Shown: in pieces, positions 1 through 8,175 of the stretch
How positions within the stretch are numbered: the stretch's first letter is position 1
How the letters are laid out: each line of letters opens with the position of its first letter
Source of the DNA: Kiritimatiellia bacterium
Lineage (GTDB): Bacteria > Verrucomicrobiota > Kiritimatiellia > RFP12 > UBA1067
Length of the DNA stretch: 15,430 nt
Assembly (NCBI GenBank): GCA_024405255.1
Contig: JAKSOY010000097.1
Coordinates: forward strand, 1 to 15,430
Direction of reading: 5' to 3'
Notes under the pieces: generated by a model
What the model was told of the DNA's origin: nothing
The model's database searches: none
The model's input: only the letters and a program-made list of their open reading frames with translations
Program-made: the position numbers and the translations under genes

Positions 1-922
1 AGCTCTTCTTGTAGATGGGCATCGGCACGGTGCCCGAAAGTGCGCGCGTCTGCGTACGCTGAGGCGTCTCCACGAGTCCAAGCCGCCGACCATCCACTTT
101 GAGCGAAATCTCCGTGCGTCCCACGAGCACCGCGCCTGTGCGCCGCACCTCGTAGGCGAGCGGATTCGCCCAGAGACGGATCTCGTTCTTCCCGTCCGGA
201 CTCTTCGCCACCGCCACCGGCTCGTTCGCCGGACGCGTTCCCGCCGGCAGCACGAACGGCGACGGACCGAGGTTCGCATGGAAGCGGCGCTCCACCGTGT
301 CGAAGAGGCCCGCCTCGCCATCTCTCACACGGCGGCACGGCACGAAGGTGCGCTGCGGCGTACCGTCCGCGCTCGTGATCTCAAGCGAGTAGAGTTTCAG
401 CGCCGCGAAGCGATCGGGGCACACATGGTCGCATGCCGCGAGGTGCGTCGCACACACGTAGAGCGACTGCGCGCAGTCGCCCGTGGACGCGCAAGCGAGC
501 TCCTCCGCCCACGCCGCAGCCCCCGCCGGTTTCCAGCGGAAGCCCGCACCGTCGATTTCCACGGCGATCTTCACGCCATAGAATCCGGGCTTGTCGCAGT
601 AGACGTTCTTTCCCTTTCCGCGCCACACACGGTAATGGCCCGTACCGCCCATACGCACGTCCATCAGACACGCATTGTTCCACGGCGGTTCGACCGGCTG
701 CGCGCCAAAGGCAGTCGCCTCCACGCCCGGCTGGTCGCGCCGCAGTTCCATCACCGCCTTCACGGTGTCGCGCGCCTTCACCTTGTACCCGGAATCGACA
801 TACTGCTCGCCCGTCGACTCCACATACGCCAGCTCTTCATAGCCATCCGGAAGCGACGATGCGACAACCGCCATTTCCATCAAGCCGAGCGCCAACAGCA
901 GCACATTGAATTTTGCCTTCAT
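1..922 (-). CDS. Secreted lectin-like domain fused to GH97-like glycosidase (partial, 3' end outside window)
   Basis: The first 307 codons are visible and the frame runs off the left edge. ATG at 922 is chosen because AAGGAG lies 9 nt upstream. Residues 1-23 form a signal peptide (K-x-K, then a hydrophobic stretch ending VVASS). Residues about 24-225 carry the motif YEELAYVESTGEQYVDSGY and read as a concanavalin-like (LamG-type) beta-sandwich, probably for glycan binding. From about residue 235 the text SPDGKNEIRLWANPLAYEV and then GTVPMPIYKKS resembles the N-terminal domain of GH97 (alpha-glucosidase or alpha-galactosidase family). The catalytic barrel is not in the window, so the family call rests on that short stretch. 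It is the last visible gene of the minus-strand operon, 23 nt after the metallo-hydrolase gene. An exported exo-glycosidase is inferred. The lectin-like domain is well supported, the GH97 assignment moderately so. Confidence 0.72.
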   Translation of the reverse strand, partial: MKAKFNVLLLALGLMEMAVVASSLPDGYEELAYVESTGEQYVDSGYKVKARDTVKAVMELRRDQPGVEATAFGAQPVEPPWNNACLMDVRMGGTGHYRVWRGKGKNVYCDKPGFYGVKIAVEIDGAGFRWKPAGAAAWAEELACASTGDCAQSLYVCATHLAACDHVCPDRFAALKLYSLEITSADGTPQRTFVPCRRVRDGEAGLFDTVERRFHANLGPSPFVLPAGTRPANEPVAVAKSPDGKNEIRLWANPLAYEVRRTGAVLVGRTEISLKVDGRRLGLVETPQRTQTRALSGTVPMPIYKKS

Positions 923-945
923 CTCTGACCGCTCCTTGGAGAATC

Positions 946-2235
946 TCATGTCCGGGTCTTGAAGTCGATCACGCTTTCCACCGTCATCGACTCGTCGGCG
1001 GCCCGTACACAGGAAAGACGGAAGGTCTCGCCGCCCGGCGGAACGTCGAAAACGAGGTGCTTCGGCTCGTACAAGGCCTTCGGCACGTCCTTGACCCACG
1101 GCGCCGCCGCGTCTTGAACCCGGCGCTCCTTCGTGAACACGGCCGGACAGAGCAGGCGCTCTTCGGGATAGGCCTCGCGGCTGGACAAACGGGTCATCGT
1201 ATCGGCGGTCATGTGCAGCTGGTCCCACATGCAGGCGAAATAGGCCTGCGCCTTGAGCGCCCGCACAAGTCCCATGGACATCGAATGGTGGCCATGATGA
1301 TTGACTTTCGCAAGGTTCACGGGACCGCACACCTTGCCCAACTCGTTCTCGATCTGGATTCTCTTCTTGGGCGCGACCAAGATGCCGTCGGAAAAGTCGC
1401 CCGCCGTGTAGAAGCGGAACTTCCCGTACGTGAAGATCATGCCGAGCGACATGCCGTTTTCATTGAGACTGCGCGGCGGATTCGGACGGGAAAGCAGCGG
1501 CTTGTAGAGGTCCTTCACCGTACCGTCAGGCAGGAGGATGCGTCCATTCGCGCACAGCGGCTGCACCGAAAAACCGGTTGGCTTTCCACGGAGCGGATCA
1601 AGCTGGTCGCTGCCCTTTTCGAGACGGAACTTCTCGATCTTCGTTCCGCGCCGCTGCATCTCGGCATAGACAGCACGCAGATTGCCGATCATCGAATAGT
1701 CTTCTTTCGGATTCTTGGGCAGCGGATCGTTGAAATCCGGCCAGGCCCGGTCGATGGCACGCGAGAAATCGAGATAGTCGATGACCTGGCCGAGTCCGCT
1801 CTTCACATAGGACCCATCGGCCGACTTGCCCGCGTGGTAGGCGAGTCCGCCGCCGTGATCGCTGTGATAGTGCGAAAGCATGAACCGATCGACCTTCTTG
1901 CCCTGTGGATTCACCCGAAGCACATAGCGCGAAACCCATTCGCCGGCATGGCGTTCCATCGAGGGGAGAATCGGAATCTGAAGCTTTCCGCGCTTGTGCG
2001 CCGCATGATCGCCGGCGTCGATCAACAACGTCGTGCCATCCGGATAGATGAGAAAAAGCGATTCCGCCACCCCGGTGTAAATGGCATGGATCTGGAAATG
2101 CCCCGGCTGCCAAGGCGCCAGCGCCTTGCCCACCGCGGCATTCGCCGTTCCCTCGGCAAATGCCTTCAGAAATCCACTCAGACCAAACAACGCCGCCGAC
2201 CCCAAGCCTGCGGCCAAAAACTCTTTTCGCTTCAT
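946..2235 (-). CDS. Exported metallo-beta-lactamase-fold hydrolase (ComEC-like MBL)
   Basis: 429 residues. The open frame extends upstream to 2799, but ATG at 2235 is the start: AGGAGG lies 8 nt upstream and a signal peptide begins there (MKRKEFLAAGLGSAALFG). The signal resembles a Tat leader with K-R in place of R-R. Metal-ligand motifs of the MBL fold are intact: LIDAG (71-75), HxHxDH at H122, H124, D126, H127, the TAGD aspartate D280, and NHHGHHS (312-318). The HYHSDHGG plus TAGD plus NHHGHHS pattern is closest to the ComEC/Rec2-type MBL domain, but the transmembrane competence part of ComEC is absent. The substrate cannot be read from the sequence; family members cleave phosphodiesters, lactones and other esters. 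It starts 20 nt after the fucosidase stop, so co-expression with the glycosidases is likely. Confidence 0.85.
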   Translation of the reverse strand: MKRKEFLAAGLGSAALFGLSGFLKAFAEGTANAAVGKALAPWQPGHFQIHAIYTGVAESLFLIYPDGTTLLIDAGDHAAHKRGKLQIPILPSMERHAGEWVSRYVLRVNPQGKKVDRFMLSHYHSDHGGGLAYHAGKSADGSYVKSGLGQVIDYLDFSRAIDRAWPDFNDPLPKNPKEDYSMIGNLRAVYAEMQRRGTKIEKFRLEKGSDQLDPLRGKPTGFSVQPLCANGRILLPDGTVKDLYKPLLSRPNPPRSLNENGMSLGMIFTYGKFRFYTAGDFSDGILVAPKKRIQIENELGKVCGPVNLAKVNHHGHHSMSMGLVRALKAQAYFACMWDQLHMTADTMTRLSSREAYPEERLLCPAVFTKERRVQDAAAPWVKDVPKALYEPKHLVFDVPPGGETFRLSCVRAADESMTVESVIDFKTRT

Positions 2236-2255
2236 GATTTGTTTCCTCCTGATGA

Positions 2256-3986
2256 TCAACGCGTGCACTTGAGCGCGAACGGCAGTTTCCCGCGCGCATA
2301 GGCCTCGGGCACCGTCACGATTGTGTTCTTCCCGTCGCGTCGCGTCGCAAGCAACGCCGTTTCGCCAACGATCGTGACCTTCGTCGTTGCCGGCAGTTCG
2401 CAGGCGAGCGTAATTTCGGCGGCCGGCTCCTTCACGATGGCGTAGGCGAAACGACCGTCCTTCGACTGCACGTAGTCGATCGTCTTCGTATTGAACGGCG
2501 CGAGAATGCGCGTGGCGTAAATGGCCTCGCCCCAGCGCGCGAGCCACTGGCCGATCTGCTGGAGACGCGTCTTCTGGATTTCGGGGAACGCGCCTTGCGG
2601 ATCGAGGTTCACGAGGAGCAGCAGGTTGCCGCCGCGCGCGACGATGTCGGAGAAGTGGCAGATGAATTCCTTCTCGGTCATCACCATGGAGGGATCGAAG
2701 TTCTCCATCCAGTGGTTGCCGTAGCTCTTCGAGATGCCGGAGCAGGATTCCCACGGATGCCACTTGGCCGGATCGATATCCGCCTCCGTATCGCCCCATT
2801 CGTCCGTGAAGAAGTCGCCGCGAATCGTCCGCAGGCCGATGAGATGCTTACGCAGTTTCGAGTACTTCTTGATTTCCTCGGACGTACCCTTGCCGCAACG
2901 GTCGTTGCACGCGACCTCCTTGCGGCCCTCGGCGCGGTTGTAGAAGTAGGCGGCGATCTCGTAGCTGCCGTTGCGGTCGGCCGGCGTGAGCCAGTCATAG
3001 TCGCCCCAGAGCAGATCGGGATCGTACTTGTCGATGAACTCGGTCGTCTGCGGCACGATGTAGTCGTGTACGAAGTCCTTCACCGCCACCTTGCCGGAGC
3101 ATTTCCATTCCATGTCCGCCGAATAGGGCCGCAGGTTCCACGGAAGCGAGACCGCCATTTTAACCGAACCGTCGTTCTGCAGTATCGGATACTCCCATTC
3201 GCCGGCCTGCGAAATGTAGATGCCGAACTTGAGTCCCTCGGCCCGGCAGGCGTCCACCATCTCGCGCGCGAAGTCGCGATGCGCCGCCATGTCCATCGTG
3301 TCACGGAACGTGTAGGAACAGTCCCAGAGGCAGAAGCCGCTATGGTGCTTGAGGAACGGCACCACATAGCGCGCACCGCACTGGCGGAAAACCTTCATCA
3401 GCTCGGGAGCGTTGAACTTGGTCCCGCGGAAGAGGTCGAGCAGATGGTCGCTCTTGAAGTCGGCCCCCCAGTTCTTCTCGTGATACTTGATCGTCTGTCG
3501 ATCCGACCGGCAGCGCATCTCATACCAGTCGGGATAGAGACGATACCCCTTCTTGTAGGGACACCACGAAGCGACCGACCACGGACCCCAGTCGATGAAG
3601 ATGCCGAGTTTCGCGTCAATGAACCAATCGGGACACTTATGCTGATCCATCGAGGCACCCGTCGCCTTCCAGCGTCCCTTGTCGTTGACCTCCTTGACCT
3701 TGCTCATCTGTTCGTGCGCACGGGCCATGACTTCGGCGGAATGGTCCTTCGCCAGCTGCTTGAGTCCCTTGGGATAGAGGACGGGTTTCCAGTCCTTCGG
3801 GCGGCGATACCCTTCCGGCGCCACCGGAATTCCATCAACCGGCTTCATCTTCTGCTGCGCGTAATCATCCGCCGGCGCGGCATTGGAAGGCGCAGCCGCA
3901 AACAGCGGGACCGCCCCAAGCGAAAAGACGAACAACGGCAGAACGAGTTCCGCCGCAAAGCGTTTTTGAATCGTAGGCTTCTTCAT
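2256..3986 (-). CDS. GH29 alpha-L-fucosidase, exported
   Basis: 576 residues. It starts at ATG 3986 with AAGGAG 9 nt upstream. An N-terminal hydrophobic segment (about 12-32, ending LFAAAP) is a likely signal peptide. GH29 landmarks occur in order: KLGIFIDWGPWS (126-137), KHHSGF (213-218), DPDLLWGDYDW (322-332) with D329 as the expected nucleophile, WESCSGISKSYGN (412-424) with E413 a candidate acid/base, and RGGNLLLLVNLDPQG (451-465). The C-terminal part (about 490-576) is a small beta domain, as is usual for the family. The enzyme releases terminal alpha-L-fucose by a retaining mechanism; linkage preference cannot be judged. It sits 28 nt after the DUF1080 gene and 20 nt before the MBL gene. 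Family assignment is firm; periplasmic or extracellular location is inferred from the leader. Confidence 0.93.
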   Translation of the reverse strand: MKKPTIQKRFAAELVLPLFVFSLGAVPLFAAAPSNAAPADDYAQQKMKPVDGIPVAPEGYRRPKDWKPVLYPKGLKQLAKDHSAEVMARAHEQMSKVKEVNDKGRWKATGASMDQHKCPDWFIDAKLGIFIDWGPWSVASWCPYKKGYRLYPDWYEMRCRSDRQTIKYHEKNWGADFKSDHLLDLFRGTKFNAPELMKVFRQCGARYVVPFLKHHSGFCLWDCSYTFRDTMDMAAHRDFAREMVDACRAEGLKFGIYISQAGEWEYPILQNDGSVKMAVSLPWNLRPYSADMEWKCSGKVAVKDFVHDYIVPQTTEFIDKYDPDLLWGDYDWLTPADRNGSYEIAAYFYNRAEGRKEVACNDRCGKGTSEEIKKYSKLRKHLIGLRTIRGDFFTDEWGDTEADIDPAKWHPWESCSGISKSYGNHWMENFDPSMVMTEKEFICHFSDIVARGGNLLLLVNLDPQGAFPEIQKTRLQQIGQWLARWGEAIYATRILAPFNTKTIDYVQSKDGRFAYAIVKEPAAEITLACELPATTKVTIVGETALLATRRDGKNTIVTVPEAYARGKLPFALKCTR

Positions 3987-3998
3987 GGTCTCAACTCC

Positions 3999-4019
3999 TT
4001 TTACTTTTTACATTTTACA
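3999..4019. repeat. Three tandem A/T heptamers across a stop codon
   Basis: On the minus strand TGTAAAA, TGTAAAA and AGTAAAA follow each other directly. The first copy contains the TAA stop of the DUF1080-barrel gene and the last abuts the AAGGAG ribosome site of the fucosidase gene. It may be an A-rich, unstructured leader that helps ribosome loading, or chance low complexity. Confidence 0.5.
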
Positions 4020-6711
4020 TTTGCAGCACGCGGACGGTTTCGCCGGGGATTTCAACCGTGCAGGTGTCGTTCTGCCAAAGCCACGGAACACCCGTCACAA
4101 GTTCGGGCGTCGTTTCCGCCGCTGCGTCTTTTGCAAGACGGGTGAAACGGACGGACCGCGTCTGGCCTTCGAGATTGAACACCGTCACATAGCGGCCTCC
4201 AGGAACGGTACCGAACTGCTCCACCACCATCCGAGGGGCATCCGTCGCGACGAGACGATTCACCGGACGCCATCCCGCCTCGGCCACCTTGCGGCAAAGC
4301 GGCATGTACTTCTTGAACAGCGGACGATCCCGCTCATAGAGCTCGGGCCGCGAGAAATAATGCCCCGTCGACCCGTTCGCACTGAAGAAACCGGGGAACA
4401 TGCCGTAGGCGAGCGAACGCTGCATGAACTTTTCCGTAAAGGCCGCCGGGAAACGCTCGAACGCCGTATCCATCAGGAAGCAATAGGGCTTCCCGCCGCA
4501 GAGAGCCCGGCGATAGAGGAGCGCGCCATCGGACATCGGTCGCCAATTGGACGGCTTCTTGCCGGAGCCGGGGTTCCAGTCCGTCTCGGTTCCAAGCACG
4601 TCCAGATAGGGCACCAGCCAGCACCACGAGACGGGCGTGTAGTTGGCCATCATGAAACGTCCTTTCGGCCACACGCGCTCGGCAAGGCCGCGCACATACT
4701 CGTAGGCGATGAATCCCTTGAAGATGCCCACCTGGGCCCCTGGATGTGAGAAAACGAGCGGCGTCTTCATCGCCGCGAAATGCGCGCGATCGTAGTCGAG
4801 CGTCGCGGTCACATAGAGCTCGGCAGAATCGACGTATTCGCCGTCGATTCCCTGCGGGAATGTCCCCGCATAGCGCCGCGAGAATGCAGGTTCGCCATGC
4901 TTGGCCGACCAGTCGCCGCCCTCAATGCCCGGTGCGGAATTGACGCTCCACACGGTCCCCACACACCAGGGCGTATTGCGCAGCAATCCCACATAGTCGC
5001 CCGCCGCAGTACGAAAGGCGCTCTTCTGCCATCCCCTCGCGTGGGGGTCCTTCCCTTCCGCCGCGAGACGCTTCGCCGCCTCCACCGTACTTGCCACCGT
5101 CGCGCCCTTCTTGATCCCGCCGGGAATGCGCATCCACCAGGTGCAGGGTTCCATGTAGTTGAAGGTCAAGATGTCATGCGCGTCATCCCACGCCGGCTCG
5201 CTGCCACCTTCTTTGAAACGGAAACCGAAATCCTCCCACCCCTTCACCTTGCTGATGGGGTAGAACGGCATCCAGACGCCCTGGCGTTCGACCCGCACGC
5301 GGTTCGCTTCAGGGAAGAGCTGCTGATACCGTTCGAGCGCGCCGCGGAATCCCAGCGTGCCATCGAAGGCGAACGAGCAGAACCCGAAATGCGCCGTCGG
5401 ATGCTCCTTCGCGAAACCGAGATCGAACGCGATGAAGAGACACCGCCGAGCGGCGTTTGCGACCACGCGGAAGAAGGCAGGCGCCGTCGGATCGATGCCG
5501 AGCGCCTGTCCCCGGCCCGCCGCGTCAACGGCACCGAACGGCCAACGCGACAAGGCCGCCGTCCCGCAGGGTGGCGCCGTCACATCCATCTGCTCGCCCT
5601 TCAGCGGACGGCGCGTGCGCAAATCGGCCAACCACTCGCTCTTGTCCTCGATTGGGATGGCGTAGAGGAACGTGAGCGCGCGATCGCGTCCCGTCGTATC
5701 CGTGAGCGTGAGGTCGAAGCAGGTCGCATCGCCCGCCTGGCGGACGTTTTTCTTGAAGGTCATTCCCCAAGCCGTCGCGTCGAACAGCTTGAAATCGCCG
5801 TTTGCCGCCACATCGCGCACGAGGAAGCATGGTGCGTCTATCGGCCCGAGGGCGGCCTCGGTGGCACGGCGGTCGAGAACCGTCTTCCGCTCGCCGCGCG
5901 AACTCTGGGGATTACGGGAACGGACACGTTCCGAACAGTCGAGAGGAGAAATGACGATGTTGCGGAATTCAATTGGACAACCCTCGCTTTGAAGCTGAAG
6001 CCGGCCCCGCGTGGGCTTCGCATTGAAGCCGCGATTGACGATGCGCCCGTTGAACGTCACCGTTACGTCGCCGCCCGAGCAGACCAGCTCCACGCGATTC
6101 CATTCGCCTAGGGGCTTCTCGTTGTCCGCCTCGCGAACCGTAATCGCATCCTGCCAATCGCGCGCAATGTCGCTCCGGCAGATGCGCGTATTGCCCGTAA
6201 TCGTGAAGACGTTCGTTCCCCGGGGATCATGAATGAAATACCGTCCCAGCTTTTCGGCACCTACTCTCCCCGAGAGCGCAATACGGTCGGACCCTTTTGC
6301 GCCCACACCCCAGAAGTCGCCCGTCGCGCCCTTGATCAGGTTCACCTCGACCGATTCCATCCACACGCCGCCAAACGCACCGTCGGGACCCGTCGAGTGG
6401 AAGAGAAGGCCGCTATCGGGCGCGGCCTTCTGCTTCCCGCCGAACTGCTCGCCCCCGAGGAAACGGTACTCGAGCGACAGATGGTAGTTCGAGAACTCCT
6501 CCTCGCTCACCAGGGCGCCGAATTCCCGCCCCGTCACGCGGATGACGCCGTTCGTCACCGAGAAGACGCCCTTGGGGTCGACATTCCGTCCTCGTCCCCG
6601 CAGATACGTATACCAGCCGGACAAATCGCGTCCGTTGAAGAGCGAACGCCCCTCCCCGGCGCACACCGCGCCCGCCAGCAACATAACGGCCAAACCGACA
6701 ACCACTTTCAT
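4015..6711 (-). CDS. Secreted DUF1080 (3-keto-disaccharide hydrolase-like) domain fused to an uncharacterised barrel protein
   Basis: 898 residues from ATG 6711, preferred over GTG 6720 because GAGG lies 8 nt before the ATG. Residues 1-19 form a signal peptide (MKVVVGLAVMLLAGAVCAG). Residues about 20-256 are a DUF1080 concanavalin-like domain: SLFNGRDLSGW at 23-33, GVFSVTNGVIRV, SEEEFSNYHLSLEYRF at 69-84, DSGLLFHS at 99-106. After a linker, residues about 290-480 look beta-rich. Residues about 500-800 look like a TIM-barrel glycosidase, with GIDGEYVDS (621-629), FMMANYTPVSW (686-696), LGTETDW (706-712) and PYCFLMDTAFERFP (742-755). Residues about 820-898 form a beta tail ending in VRVLQM. I do not recognise the barrel as a named GH family. 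Candidate catalytic acids are D624, E625, D628 and E709. The gene lies 43 nt after the GH28-like gene. The glycosidase role is inferred from fold-like text and context. Confidence 0.82.
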   Translation of the reverse strand: MKVVVGLAVMLLAGAVCAGEGRSLFNGRDLSGWYTYLRGRGRNVDPKGVFSVTNGVIRVTGREFGALVSEEEFSNYHLSLEYRFLGGEQFGGKQKAAPDSGLLFHSTGPDGAFGGVWMESVEVNLIKGATGDFWGVGAKGSDRIALSGRVGAEKLGRYFIHDPRGTNVFTITGNTRICRSDIARDWQDAITVREADNEKPLGEWNRVELVCSGGDVTVTFNGRIVNRGFNAKPTRGRLQLQSEGCPIEFRNIVISPLDCSERVRSRNPQSSRGERKTVLDRRATEAALGPIDAPCFLVRDVAANGDFKLFDATAWGMTFKKNVRQAGDATCFDLTLTDTTGRDRALTFLYAIPIEDKSEWLADLRTRRPLKGEQMDVTAPPCGTAALSRWPFGAVDAAGRGQALGIDPTAPAFFRVVANAARRCLFIAFDLGFAKEHPTAHFGFCSFAFDGTLGFRGALERYQQLFPEANRVRVERQGVWMPFYPISKVKGWEDFGFRFKEGGSEPAWDDAHDILTFNYMEPCTWWMRIPGGIKKGATVASTVEAAKRLAAEGKDPHARGWQKSAFRTAAGDYVGLLRNTPWCVGTVWSVNSAPGIEGGDWSAKHGEPAFSRRYAGTFPQGIDGEYVDSAELYVTATLDYDRAHFAAMKTPLVFSHPGAQVGIFKGFIAYEYVRGLAERVWPKGRFMMANYTPVSWCWLVPYLDVLGTETDWNPGSGKKPSNWRPMSDGALLYRRALCGGKPYCFLMDTAFERFPAAFTEKFMQRSLAYGMFPGFFSANGSTGHYFSRPELYERDRPLFKKYMPLCRKVAEAGWRPVNRLVATDAPRMVVEQFGTVPGGRYVTVFNLEGQTRSVRFTRLAKDAAAETTPELVTGVPWLWQNDTCTVEIPGETVRVLQM

Positions 6712-6754
6712 CACTTCCACCTCTATCAGGACTGACCAAGCGCAGAACCGGTCC

Positions 6755-8158
6755 TTAAATGCCCCTGACGTTCCAGCGTTCGGTCGACGGCGTGATCTCA
6801 GGTGTGATGCCGACGACTTTTTCAGCCTTCAGAACGGGCTTTCGCTCTTCGGCGCGCCAGAGGCGGAGGAGCGGACCCTTCACGCCCGACGCCTTCACGT
6901 TCTCCAAGTCGAGCGACTCGATGTAGGCCCCGCGGATGAACTCGCTCGGCGGCACGGAGAAGCTCACGTCGCAATCCTTGAAGACGGCGCGCACAGGCAC
7001 CTTGCGGTCGCCCCAAAGCGCAATCGGCAGCTTGACGTTCGTCGCCTTCACATTGCGGAAAGTGATGTCCGTCATCGACTTGTACCGCTGCCACTGCTCA
7101 TTGCCGAAATTGTAGTGGAGCAGGCGGTCCGTGCCATCGCTTGTGCAATCGACGATCTCGATCTTGCCCGCGTTCGGACGATTCGGATGTTCGTAGTCGC
7201 CGAAGTAGGTGAAGAACGAAAGCATGTTCTTCCGACGGGCCTTGCCGGACGGCGCGCCCGCGATCTTGTCCTGCTTCGAAAGCGAACCGCGGAAGCCGTA
7301 CTCCGCCGGGCCCTTGAGCGTACAGCGGCGGATCGTCACGCCCGTTCCCGCGAAGCGGAAACCGCTGCAGGCCGTATTGAGATAGCAGTCCTCCACGAGC
7401 ACGTCCGAATTGCCGAACCCGGCCACGCAGTCGTCGCCCGTCTTCATGACGCAATTGCGGATGACCACGCGGTCGCATCCTCTCACATGCACACCGTCGT
7501 GTCCCGCCTCGCAGGTGACGTCTTCGACCAGCAGGTCCGACGTTTCCGCAATGCGGTGCGCCCAGTTGCCGGTGTTGCGGATCGTATAGCCCTTCAACGT
7601 GAGGCGCTTGCAATTGATGGCGCTCACGCCGTGCGGACCGCGATAGTGTTCCTCGCCGAGCGGATCATACGGATCGCAGCCGTCGATCACGCTGCCCTTC
7701 TCGCCGATGACCGCCGCGTCTTCGGCACCGAGGAGGCGGATGAGTCCGTTGTTCCAGCGGCTGCCCGTGAAACGGACCCATGCGTCGTTCGTCGCGCCAT
7801 CCGCCCATTTCCATCCCTCGTGCTTGATCAAGGCGGACGGCACGAGTTCGACCTTGTCGGCATCCAAAATGAAATAGTCCTCGGGATTCCGCGACCCACG
7901 CACCGTCGCCCCCGATTCGAGATAGAGCGTCACACGGCTGCGCACGCGCAGGGACTTGACCTTCCACTCGCCCTTGCCGAGCACCACGGTGCCACCGCCC
8001 GCAGTGAACGCCCGGTCGATTTCACCCTGAATCGCCGTCGTCGCATCACCGGCCTGCGGCTGCACCCGCACGCGCGCGGCAGGATCCGCCGCATTCAAGC
8101 GTCCCATGCCCAAAGCCATCAACAGCGATCCCGCCAAACAAACCAGTGTTGTCTTCAC
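6755..8158 (-). CDS. GH28-like right-handed beta-helix protein, secreted
   Basis: 467 residues if translation starts at GTG 8158, where AAAGGA lies about 10 nt upstream and a clean signal peptide begins (MKTTLVCLAGSLLMALG, then LNAADP). An in-frame ATG at 8179 overlaps the previous stop (ATGA) and is the alternative start, but has a poor ribosome site and would put charged residues in front. The body is a pectin-lyase-type helix: TVVLGKGEWKV (57-67), VTLYLESGATVRG (76-88), INCKRLTLKGYTIRNTGNW (181-199), AGHDGVHVRGCDRVVIRNC (218-236), then TGDDCVAGFG (240-249). The D-D pair (242-243) and D221 fit GH28 active-site positions. The usual G-H-G appears as CSGF, and no R-I-K is seen, so polygalacturonase activity is uncertain. 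A related role on galacturonate-containing or other glycans is inferred. Confidence 0.82.
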   Translation of the reverse strand: MKTTLVCLAGSLLMALGMGRLNAADPAARVRVQPQAGDATTAIQGEIDRAFTAGGGTVVLGKGEWKVKSLRVRSRVTLYLESGATVRGSRNPEDYFILDADKVELVPSALIKHEGWKWADGATNDAWVRFTGSRWNNGLIRLLGAEDAAVIGEKGSVIDGCDPYDPLGEEHYRGPHGVSAINCKRLTLKGYTIRNTGNWAHRIAETSDLLVEDVTCEAGHDGVHVRGCDRVVIRNCVMKTGDDCVAGFGNSDVLVEDCYLNTACSGFRFAGTGVTIRRCTLKGPAEYGFRGSLSKQDKIAGAPSGKARRKNMLSFFTYFGDYEHPNRPNAGKIEIVDCTSDGTDRLLHYNFGNEQWQRYKSMTDITFRNVKATNVKLPIALWGDRKVPVRAVFKDCDVSFSVPPSEFIRGAYIESLDLENVKASGVKGPLLRLWRAEERKPVLKAEKVVGITPEITPSTERWNVRGI

Positions 8159-8175
8159 GATTGTATTTTCCTTTC

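Noticed and set aside
913..2301. Plus-strand open frame of about 462 codons
   Set aside because: Antisense to the MBL gene, whose metal ligands are intact on the other strand.
2236..2799. N-terminal extension of the MBL gene to 2799
   Set aside because: It would overlap the fucosidase by over 500 bp, reads as low-sense Arg-rich text, and a ribosome site plus signal peptide sit at 2235.
2595..4145. Long plus-strand open frame of about 516 codons opposite the fucosidase gene
   Set aside because: It lies antisense to a firmly recognised GH29 gene, is rich in Arg, His and Val without domain sense, and arises from the G/C-ending codons of the real strand.
4780..6111. Plus-strand open frame of about 443 codons
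   Set aside because: Antisense to the DUF1080-barrel gene; no signal, motif or ribosome site to support it.
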